This document shows, one piece after another, positions 38,251-45,330 of a DNA stretch of 64,000 nucleotides; the first letter of the stretch is position 1, and each line of letters starts with the position of its first letter. The translations under genes and the position numbers were made by a program. The notes below the pieces were generated by a model. That model was not told the DNA's origin. It did no database searches and saw nothing but the letters and a program-made list of their open reading frames with translations. Source of the stretch: CAVQAH01 sp963784195 (GTDB lineage: Bacteria > Acidobacteriota > Vicinamibacteria > Vicinamibacterales > 2-12-FULL-66-21); the NCBI GenBank assembly GCA_963784195.1, contig CAWARA010000015.1:62001-126000 (forward strand), written 5' to 3'.

Positions 38251-39187
38251 TTCAATTCGTCGAGGCTCACGGTGGCGGGGCCGAACTTGCCAACGACGAT
38301 TCCTGCCGCGCGATTGGCAAGGCGCGCGGCTTCCTGGAGTGGGGCGCCGGCGGCGAGCGCAAGGGCTAGCGCGCCGATCACCGTATCGCCCGCGCCGGTC
38401 ACGTCCGAGACTTCGCGCGCTTCGGCGGGGAGGGCCATTTCGGTTTCCGGCGTCAGGAGCCACATCCCGTGCTCGCCGCGGGTGATGAGGACGCTCTCGC
38501 AGCGGGCGCGGTCGCGGAAGCGGCGTGCGGCGGCGCGGGCCTCGTCGTCGGACCGGATGCGCATGAGCGTGACTGACTCCGCTTCATGATGATTGGGCGT
38601 GATCACCGTTGCGCCCGGGTAGTAGTCGATATGCGGGACCTTTGGATCGATGAGGACCGGGATTCGCTGCGCCCGTCCGGCATCGACGGCGGCCTTGGCG
38701 ACGCCTCGTGAAATGGTTCCCTTCAGATAATCGGACACGAGGATTGCGTGCGCCGTTGCGGCCAGTTCTTCGATCTTGCCGATGAGGGCACTCTCCAGCG
38801 CCCCCGACGCTTCCGCGTCGGACTCGTAGTCGACGCGCGCCACCTGCTGGTTGCGGGTGGTGACGACGCGGAGCTTGCGGGTGGTGCAGCGGTTCGAGTC
38901 CCTGATGATTCCGCTCGTCCCCGCACCAGCCCGTGACAGTTCGTCGGCCAGCCGAGTGCCGTCGGGATCCGCGCCGACGATCCCGATCGTGTCGGCCTTT
39001 CCCCCAAGGCGATTACGTTGTGGGCGACATTTGCCGCCCCGCCCATCCTGAACTGCTCATGATCGAAATGCACGATTGGGACGGGCGCCTCGGGCGAAAT
39101 GCGCTCGACCCGGCCGATCACGAAATGGTCGAGCATGAGATCGCCAACGATCAACACCGAGCGTCCGGCAAGTCCGTCGAGCAGCAT
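38238..39187 (-). CDS. rfaE1: PfkB-family heptose-phosphate kinase, frameshifted near 39000
   Basis: Kinase domain of the D-glycero-beta-D-manno-heptose 7-phosphate pathway (HldE N-terminal domain); no cytidylyltransferase domain is fused. Segments: SVLIVGDLMLDHFVIGRVER, ISPEAPVPIVHFDHEQFRMG and GGAANVAHNVIALG in one frame, then KADTIGIVGADPDGTRLADE and the PfkB signature DVTGAGDTVIGALALALAAG in the other. A missing G in a five-G run explains the shift; repaired length about 316 residues. ATG 39187 is preferred; a TTG at 39214 lies in a repeat. The stop codon sits in a REP arm. Confidence 0.82.
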
Positions 39188-39202
39188 GTCGAATCCGTTT
39201 CC

Positions 39203-39251
39203 CGCCTTCGCCAAGGCTACGGCGGACCGCCTTCGCCTAGGCTACGGCGGA
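39203..39251. repeat. Tandem pair of 24-bp palindromic repeats, family 3
   Basis: CGCCTTCGCCAAGGCTACGG CGGA at 39203-39226 and the same with one change (CTAGG) at 39228-39251, period 25. Related hairpin sequences follow tRNA genes at 62846 and 63091. Confidence 0.85.
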
Positions 39252-39258
39252 CAAGCAA

Positions 39259-40473
39259 TTAAGCGGCGCGCGGGTGATCCGCCGCCGTACGCGCGGGCAG
39301 CGGCGCGCGGTCCGCGGCGTAGGGGAGAGTGACCAGCAGGAGGAACAGCATCAGGAACTCTGAATCATGGAAGTTGTGCTCGAACATCCCGGCCGTCAGC
39401 ATGGCCACGACGACCGCGAGACCGGCAGTCGGGACGAATGGGAACGGCGTGCGCCGCCGCATGCGGACGAAATCACGGATCAGCGTGAAAACGAACCAGA
39501 TCCACATGGCGAGCGCCGGCAAGCCGCGCTCGGCGGCAATTTGCAGCGGCACGTTGTGCAGATGCGGATTCAGCTGGCGAACTGCTTCCGGGTCTCTGTA
39601 GTGCGGATACACCTGGATGATCATGTCGGGACCCACGCCGACGAGCGGATGATCCCGGATGATGCGGAAGCCGGACCGAATCATCGCGACGCGGTCACGA
39701 TCCGACTGCACGGTCGCGGTACTGGTGTCGCTGGTGGTCGCACGTTCGAGGTTGAACGTCGAGTAGAGGCGGTCCGTCATGGTCGTCGGTGCGAGCGCGA
39801 TGAAGACGCCGGCGACGACCGGCAGCAGGCCGATCAACCGGAAATCCCGCAGAAGCAGCAGCATCCCGATTCCGGCGCATGCACCGACCCAGGCATTGCG
39901 GCTCAACGTCAAAGTCAGCGCGACGAGCAGCGCCGGCATCACGATCGCCGACCACAGGCGATCCTCCTGGCGGAACATCACGCGCGCCGCTGCCGTGCAC
40001 GCGACGAGCATGATCACACCCGAGTAGGTCATGTAGTGGCCGAGCACGCCCTGCACGCGCTGATTGATGTCGTCACCCATGACGCCGTACTGCACGATGC
40101 CGTAAATCGCGTGGAGCGCACCGACCGTGATGATCACGTCGATCGCTTTCAGGCTGCGCTCGCCGCGGAGCAGGCGGTACCCGATGGGCACGATCGTGAA
40201 CAGGAGCAGCTGGCGGCTGTCCCAGAAACTGGCGCGGGGATCGATGGAGAAGTACGACGAGACCAGGGTCGCGGCGGCGTAAGCGCAGAGCGGCCAGAAC
40301 ATGAACGGCACTTCGATCCGCTCCCGCCGCGAGATCACCAGGATCAGCCACAAGAGTGCGCTGAGCCCGAGCAGGATTTGCGCCGCGGCGATCGAGAACT
40401 GCGGCATGGCGGCGAACGCCAGAAGCGAGAAGTACGCAGCTCGCTCGAGCAGGCCCGTACGGTCCGACGTCAT
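39259..40473 (-). CDS. O-antigen ligase-family membrane protein
   Basis: 404 residues with about ten membrane segments. The Wzy_C loop has LNPHLHNVPLQIAAERGLPA, the histidine signature of WaaL-like ligases, preceded by SDRDRVAMIRSGFRIIRDHP LVGVGP. Together with the GT9 gene just upstream and the heptose kinase downstream it suggests a lipid A-core assembly unit, so this is the best WaaL candidate in the window. Its start overlaps the GT9 stop (ATGA). Confidence 0.82.
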   Translation of the reverse strand: MTSDRTGLLERAAYFSLLAFAAMPQFSIAAAQILLGLSALLWLILVISRRERIEVPFMFWPLCAYAAATLVSSYFSIDPRASFWDSRQLLLFTIVPIGYRLLRGERSLKAIDVIITVGALHAIYGIVQYGVMGDDINQRVQGVLGHYMTYSGVIMLVACTAAARVMFRQEDRLWSAIVMPALLVALTLTLSRNAWVGACAGIGMLLLLRDFRLIGLLPVVAGVFIALAPTTMTDRLYSTFNLERATTSDTSTATVQSDRDRVAMIRSGFRIIRDHPLVGVGPDMIIQVYPHYRDPEAVRQLNPHLHNVPLQIAAERGLPALAMWIWFVFTLIRDFVRMRRRTPFPFVPTAGLAVVVAMLTAGMFEHNFHDSEFLMLFLLLVTLPYAADRAPLPARTAADHPRAA

Positions 40474-41546
40474 TGCGATTGCCTCAGCACGCGTTCAGCC
40501 ACGGACACCACGTCCTCCGGCCCGATCAGTGTAAGGCAGCGAAAGTCGCCAGGCTCGCAGACACGCTGATCGCACGGCCGGCATGGCAGGCCTTCGGTTT
40601 CGACCGCTTCCGTGGCCACCGATCGCGGCCGCCACGGCGCCGAGCGTGCCGGCAGCGTCGGCCCGTAGATTCCAACGATCGGTGTGCGCGTCGTCGCGGC
40701 GATGTGCATCGGGCCCGTGTCGCCGCCGATGAACAACCGGCTCCGTTCCACGAGTGATCGCAATTCCGCCAGGCCGAAATCTCCGAAGTCGACGATGCGC
40801 GGCGCACGGCCCGGTCCAAGCTCGGCACGCGCGGCCGCGGTAATGCGCTGCGCGGCACCCCGATCCGATGGCCCCGAACTCAGGATCAATCGCCGCCGGT
40901 CTCCGTTCGCGGCCAGCGCCGCCACAAGGCGCGTGAACGCCGGCTCGGGCCAGCGTCGAAACGGATTTCCGGCGCTCACGTGAATGACGATCAATTCGTC
41001 TGACGGTTGGACGCCAGCAGCTCGCAACGCTTCACCAATCCGCGCATCGACGGCGGAATCGAGCGGCATCTCGACCGGGTTGGCGTCAGGATCGGCCGCA
41101 CCGCCAGGCCAGCCCTCGATCGCCTGCAACAAATCCCATTGGTTACTGACGGAATGACGCGGCCGCAGCTCGCGCGGCCGATGGACCGTGCGCGTGTACA
41201 TCCACGTCCGGCCGGGGATGTCATATCCGATCCGCTGCCCGGCGCCCGTCGCAAAAGCGAGCCACGCGCTCCGCGGACCACCGTGCAGATCGAGCACGAC
41301 ATCGAACCGGGACGCCCGCAGCCGTCGTGCAAGCCGCACGTCGTCGAGCACGCGCCGCAGGCCTCGCGTCCGTTCCACCACAATCACGTCATCCAGATGA
41401 GGATTCCCGCGCACGACGGCCGCTGATTCGGGCTCCACCAGGTAGGAGACCCGCGACCCCAGAAACGCCCGCTTCAATGCCGGAATAAGAGGCGTAGTGA
41501 ACACGACGTCGCCTATGAGGCGGAGGCGGACTAAGAGGATATTCAT
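40470..41546 (-). CDS. GT9 glycosyltransferase, heptosyltransferase-like
   Basis: 358 residues. MNILLVRLRLIGDVVFTTPL is the classic GT9 start, and LFIGGDTGPMHIAATTRTPI VGIYGPT the ADP-sugar site. Four cysteines near the C-terminus (PCRPCDQRVCEPGDFRCL, roughly) are as found in WaaF/WaaQ-like proteins. ATG 41546 is chosen; the frame is open through the 8-nt array upstream, which would add a Cys/His/Arg-rich stretch. Probably adds heptose to lipopolysaccharide core. Leads the three-gene unit GT9-ligase-kinase. Confidence 0.88.
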   Translation of the reverse strand: MNILLVRLRLIGDVVFTTPLIPALKRAFLGSRVSYLVEPESAAVVRGNPHLDDVIVVERTRGLRRVLDDVRLARRLRASRFDVVLDLHGGPRSAWLAFATGAGQRIGYDIPGRTWMYTRTVHRPRELRPRHSVSNQWDLLQAIEGWPGGAADPDANPVEMPLDSAVDARIGEALRAAGVQPSDELIVIHVSAGNPFRRWPEPAFTRLVAALAANGDRRRLILSSGPSDRGAAQRITAAARAELGPGRAPRIVDFGDFGLAELRSLVERSRLFIGGDTGPMHIAATTRTPIVGIYGPTLPARSAPWRPRSVATEAVETEGLPCRPCDQRVCEPGDFRCLTLIGPEDVVSVAERVLRQSQ

Positions 41547-41550
41547 CAAG

Positions 41551-41648
41551 GGGCGCAAGTGCGCACGTGCGCACGGGCGCGAGTGCCCAAGTGCGCACCT
41601 GTGCACGTGAGCACTTGCGCACTTGTGCACCCGCGCACTTGCGCACTT
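41551..41648. repeat. 8-nt tandem array
   Basis: About twelve units of GTGCGCAM (minus-strand reading) with drift, filling the gap exactly between the GT9 start and the Trm112-like stop. The unit is itself palindromic (TGCGCA). Confidence 0.9.
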
Positions 41649-41819
41649 TTATTGCTCAATAGTCGCCTCATCCAGCAGCATGACCGGGATGTCGTCCTTG
41701 ATCGGGTAGACACGTTTGCACTGGCTGCACTTCAGCGCGGTGCCGTTCTTGACGAGATCCACCTTGGTCTTGCAATTGGGGCAGGCGAGTATTTCCAGCA
41801 ATTCAGGATCGACGGGCAT
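41649..41819 (-). CDS. Trm112-family zinc-binding protein
   Basis: 56 residues beginning MPVDPELLEILACPNCKTKV. Two CxxC pairs (CPNC and CSQC) make a zinc ribbon, and RVYPIKDDIPVMLLDEA is the conserved end of the Trm112/YcaR family. Such proteins act as small activators or partners of methyltransferases, and in Proteobacteria YcaR lies near lpxK/kdsB in lipopolysaccharide genes, consistent with the GT9 neighbour. Confidence 0.9.
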   Translation of the reverse strand: MPVDPELLEILACPNCKTKVDLVKNGTALKCSQCKRVYPIKDDIPVMLLDEATIEQ

Positions 41820-41974
41820 GGGCTGACTCCGCGCTTGTACCGAACGTTGTGGACGTGCTCGTTGATCCTCAGCGTCCGGTCGGACGCACGGATCGCTGTA
41901 GCCGCGGAGCGGGCTGAACTATATCAGAAGCTGTTTGCGTCCCGCGGCGTCTAGAGGTCATTATAGTCAGTCAG

Positions 41975-43405
41975 ATGCGGCACATTGCGCTCGTCCTGAT
42001 CGTTCTGGCGGGGTGGGTATCCCCGGCACGCGCGGCGCAGCAGCCACCGGCGTCCCGCGAGAGCGACGCCACCTATTTCTTCATGCTCGGCCGCTACCTC
42101 GAGAGCCAGGGCAAGATCGACGAGGCGGTTGCCGCACACAAGCAGGCGATTGAGGCCGAACCGAAGTCAGCGGGGCTGCGGGCAGAGCTTGCCGGCCTGT
42201 ATGCCCGGCAGGACAAGGCACTCGAATCGTTGCAGATGGCCGAGTCCGCGCTCGAACAGGATCCAGACAACCGCGAAGCGAACCGGATCCTCGGCACCAT
42301 CTACGCCGCCTTCATGGGACAGAAGCAGCCCATTCGCCCCGGGGACAGCCCGGCACAATATGGCGCGAAGGCCGTGGTGGCGCTCGAGAAGGCGAGGCAA
42401 CCCAACACCCTGGATGTCGGCCTCGAGCTGACCCTCGGCCGGCTCTACGTGCAGACCGGTGCCTTCGCCAAGGCTATTCCCCTGTTGCAGCGCGTGGTGG
42501 CCGACCAGCCACAGTTTCTGGAGGCGGCGTTTCTCCTCTCAGCAGCGCAGGAAGGATCCGATCGGCTCGAGGACGCCACGCGGACGATTGAAGAGGTAGT
42601 CCGGCAGAACCCAGGGTATTACCGCGGCCAGTTGCGTGTCGCTGAGCTGTATGAACAGCAGCAACGCTGGCAGGAGGCGGCAGATGCATACGGGCGAGCG
42701 CAGAAACTGAACGCGCGCGCGACCGGACTGACCACACGTCGTGCCGCGGCTTTGATCAACAGCGGGAAGAGTGAGGAGGCTCGCGATCTGCTGCAGCCTG
42801 CGGTTGCGGCGCGCGCCGATGCGCCGGACCCGATGCAGTTGTACCTGCTGGCGGAGGCCCAGCGCGCGCTCAAGGACCTGCCGGCTGCGGAAGCCACTGC
42901 CCGCAAGCTCCTGTCGACCGATGCCAAGGACTCGCGCGGCATGCACGTGATGTCGCAGATCCTGCAGGACAAGGGTGACGTCAAGGGTGCCGAGGTGATG
43001 CTCCGGGATCTGATCGCGAACGATCCGCTGGATGCGATCGCGCTCAACTCCCTGGGCTACATGCTTGCCGACCGCCGCGACCGGCTCGAGGAAGCGGTGG
43101 CGCTTCTGCAACGTGCGCTGAAGGTCGAACCCGACAACCCGTCCTATCTCGACAGCCTGGGTTGGGCCTATTTTCAACAGGGCCGCGACGACCTGGCGGA
43201 CGCGCCGCTCACCGAAGCGGCAGCCAAGCTGTCGAGCAGCTCGGTGGTGCAGGATCATCTGGGCGATTTGCGCTTCCGGCAGCAGCGCTATGCCGATGCC
43301 GCCGAGGCCTGGCAGCGCGCGTTGGCCGGTGACGGGCAGTCGATCGATCGCGCGAAGATCGAGCAGAAGCTCCGCGAGGCCCGCTCCAAGTTGGAGTCGA
43401 GGTGA
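41975..43405 (+). CDS. Secreted or periplasmic TPR protein
   Basis: 476 residues. A signal peptide is visible (MRHIALVLIVLAGWVSPARA followed by AQQ). About ten tetratricopeptide repeats follow; clear ones are YLESQGKIDEAVAAHKQAIE, AGLYARQDKALESLQMAESA and LNSLGYMLADRRDRLEEAVA. TPR proteins are scaffolds; a role in outer-membrane or lipoprotein assembly is suggested only by the lipoprotein gene that follows with a GTGA overlap. TATAGT at 41962-41967 just before the start codon could give a nearly leaderless mRNA. Confidence 0.88.
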   Translation: MRHIALVLIVLAGWVSPARAAQQPPASRESDATYFFMLGRYLESQGKIDEAVAAHKQAIEAEPKSAGLRAELAGLYARQDKALESLQMAESALEQDPDNREANRILGTIYAAFMGQKQPIRPGDSPAQYGAKAVVALEKARQPNTLDVGLELTLGRLYVQTGAFAKAIPLLQRVVADQPQFLEAAFLLSAAQEGSDRLEDATRTIEEVVRQNPGYYRGQLRVAELYEQQQRWQEAADAYGRAQKLNARATGLTTRRAAALINSGKSEEARDLLQPAVAARADAPDPMQLYLLAEAQRALKDLPAAEATARKLLSTDAKDSRGMHVMSQILQDKGDVKGAEVMLRDLIANDPLDAIALNSLGYMLADRRDRLEEAVALLQRALKVEPDNPSYLDSLGWAYFQQGRDDLADAPLTEAAAKLSSSSVVQDHLGDLRFRQQRYADAAEAWQRALAGDGQSIDRAKIEQKLREARSKLESR

Positions 43406-44226
43406 TCGGCGGTCAGAGAATTCGTCAGCTCACCATCGTTTGCACCTTCTTCAGCATCGCCGCGGCAGCCGGTTGCGCGCGCAATCCGCCCGTGCTTCCA
43501 ACCGGTACTGCCGCGCCATTCGCGGACTTTGCCGCCCCCTTCGCGCAAGCCACGGATCACTGCCGCGGCGTCCGCACATTTGCCGGCGTGCTCGAAATGA
43601 CGGGACGCGTGGGCGCGTCGGGCGTGCCGCGGACGCGCATCGAGGCCGGTTTCGCCGATCCGGATCAGATCCGGCTGGAGGCGAAGGCTCCGTTCGGCCG
43701 ATCTGTCTTCGTGCTCGTCGCGCGGCAGGCCACCGAGGCGACACTCGTGCTGCCCCGGGACAAGCGCGTGTTGAGCGGAGCGCCGGCAGATCAGATCGTC
43801 GAGGCGCTCACGGGCGTCCGCTTCGGCGCTAACGAGTTGCGAGCCATCGTGTCAGGTTGTGGCCCCGGTCTCGCGGAACCTCGGGCGGCGCGGATGTACC
43901 AAGGCGGCTGGCTGGCGATCGATGCTGATGAGCGAACGTTCTGGCTGCGTCAGATCGGCGGCGCGTGGCGCGTGGTGGGTGCCTCACGGGGCGGGATTGA
44001 AATCCGTTACGACCAGTACCAGGGCGATCGTCCATCGATCGTGCGGCTGCGGACGACCGCGGCGCCCGCAGGCGCGGCCAGCGACCTCACGCTGCGTATC
44101 TCGGATGTCGATCTCAACGTTCCACTTGGCCCGGAAGTATTTCAGGTAGAGATTCCGCCAGATGCCGCTCCGCTCTCGCTCGAAGAGCTCCGGCGCTCGG
44201 GGCCGCTCGGTACGGAGGCGCGATGA
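43402..44226 (+). CDS. Lipoprotein, LolB/DUF4292-like
   Basis: 274 residues. A signal with lipobox AAAGC (IVCTFFSIAAAAGCARNPP) places a lipidated cysteine near residue 24. The rest is beta-rich and resembles the LolB/outer-membrane lipoprotein-sorting fold (FAGVLEMTGRVGASGVPRTR IEAGF; PDQIRLEAKAPFG). GTG start overlaps the TPR stop. In many bacteria lolB precedes ispE and prs, and ispE follows here, which supports the call. Confidence 0.72.
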   Translation: MIGGQRIRQLTIVCTFFSIAAAAGCARNPPVLPTGTAAPFADFAAPFAQATDHCRGVRTFAGVLEMTGRVGASGVPRTRIEAGFADPDQIRLEAKAPFGRSVFVLVARQATEATLVLPRDKRVLSGAPADQIVEALTGVRFGANELRAIVSGCGPGLAEPRAARMYQGGWLAIDADERTFWLRQIGGAWRVVGASRGGIEIRYDQYQGDRPSIVRLRTTAAPAGAASDLTLRISDVDLNVPLGPEVFQVEIPPDAAPLSLEELRRSGPLGTEAR

Positions 44227-44245
44227 TCGTCAGCGCAAAGCGCAC

Positions 44246-45151
44246 GTGAACAAACGGTTCGCCGTCCGCGCTTACGGGAAGGTCAACCTCGATCTTCGAG
44301 TGCTCGGCACGAGGACTGACGGGTATCACGAGCTTCGCACCGTGTTCCAGTCGATCGATCTCTACGATCAACTCGTGTGCGCAACGCGTCCCGGTCCATT
44401 CACGATTGCATGCCGCACGGCGAACGTTCCGCTCGACCAGACGAATCTGGTCTGGGTTGCCGCGGCGAAGTTGTGGAGCGCGCTGGGCCGGGCGGGAGAA
44501 CCGCGTGACACCAGGGTCACGATCGAGAAAGCCATTCCCGTCGCCGCAGGTCTCGGCGGAGGCAGCGCGGACGCCGCCGCGGCGTTGCTGGGCCTTGGCA
44601 AACTGTGGGGTGGCGTGCCGCTGACCCTGTTGCGCGAAGTGTCTGCTGGAGTCGGCGCGGACGTCCCGTTCTTTCTGTCGGGCGGCACCGCACTGGGCCT
44701 TGGGCGCGGCGAGGAGATCTACCCGCTCGTCGACCTGCCGCCCCATTGGGTCGTCATCGTCCGGCCGCCCTATGGCGTCTCGACGGCCGAGGCCTACGCG
44801 TGGTACGACGAGGACCGCGCAGCCGGCATCCGCGAGCCGCGTGAACTTCAGGTGCTGCCCGTGCCATGGCCCACTCGCGCCGCGCAGATGATCAACGATC
44901 TCGAGCCGCCAGTCGTGAGGCGCCATCCCGAGATCGCCACACTGAAGACTGCGCTCCGGGAGGCCGGCGCTGTCGCGGCCGCCATGTCCGGCAGCGGATC
45001 GGCCGTATTCGGCTTGTTCCGTAGCCGCGCCGCCGCGCGCCGCGTGCTTCGCCCCTTGTCGAAAGGCGGCGCCCGCGCGCTGCTCACGAAAACCCTCAGC
45101 CGCGCCGAACTCGAACGCCGCGGCCGCCCCATCGTTCGCCGCTGGCGCTAA
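44246..45151 (+). CDS. ispE: 4-diphosphocytidyl-2-C-methyl-D-erythritol kinase
   Basis: GHMP kinase of the MEP isoprenoid pathway, 301 residues. AYGKVNLDLRVLGTRTDGYH is the substrate-binding start, PVAAGLGGGSADAAAALLGL the ATP loop, and AAAMSGSGSAVFGLFRSRAA the third GHMP motif. GTG 44246 is used: an ATG at 44223 is out of frame. Together with ispDF at 58550 the window holds three MEP enzymes. Confidence 0.94.
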   Translation: MNKRFAVRAYGKVNLDLRVLGTRTDGYHELRTVFQSIDLYDQLVCATRPGPFTIACRTANVPLDQTNLVWVAAAKLWSALGRAGEPRDTRVTIEKAIPVAAGLGGGSADAAAALLGLGKLWGGVPLTLLREVSAGVGADVPFFLSGGTALGLGRGEEIYPLVDLPPHWVVIVRPPYGVSTAEAYAWYDEDRAAGIREPRELQVLPVPWPTRAAQMINDLEPPVVRRHPEIATLKTALREAGAVAAAMSGSGSAVFGLFRSRAAARRVLRPLSKGGARALLTKTLSRAELERRGRPIVRRWR

Positions 45152-45165
45152 CCTTGTTCACACGG

Positions 45166-45316
45166 GTTCAGGACGGGGGTTCACGACGAGGGTTCACGAC
45201 GGGGGTTCACGACGACAGTTCACGGACATGTGCCGAACCCCCGTGATGAACCCCCGTGATGAACTATCGTGGTGAACGCTCGTGGTGAACCCTCGTCGTG
45301 AACCCCCGTCCTGAAC
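45166..45316. repeat. Large imperfect inverted repeat built of tandem units
   Basis: Left arm 45166-45223 pairs with right arm 45259-45316 over 58 bp with a handful of mismatches. Each arm is a tandem of GGGGTTCACGACG-like units of 13-14 nt. It lies between the convergent ispE and amidohydrolase genes and could end transcription from both. Confidence 0.9.
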
Positions 45317-45330
45317 CCCCGTCGTAGGGT

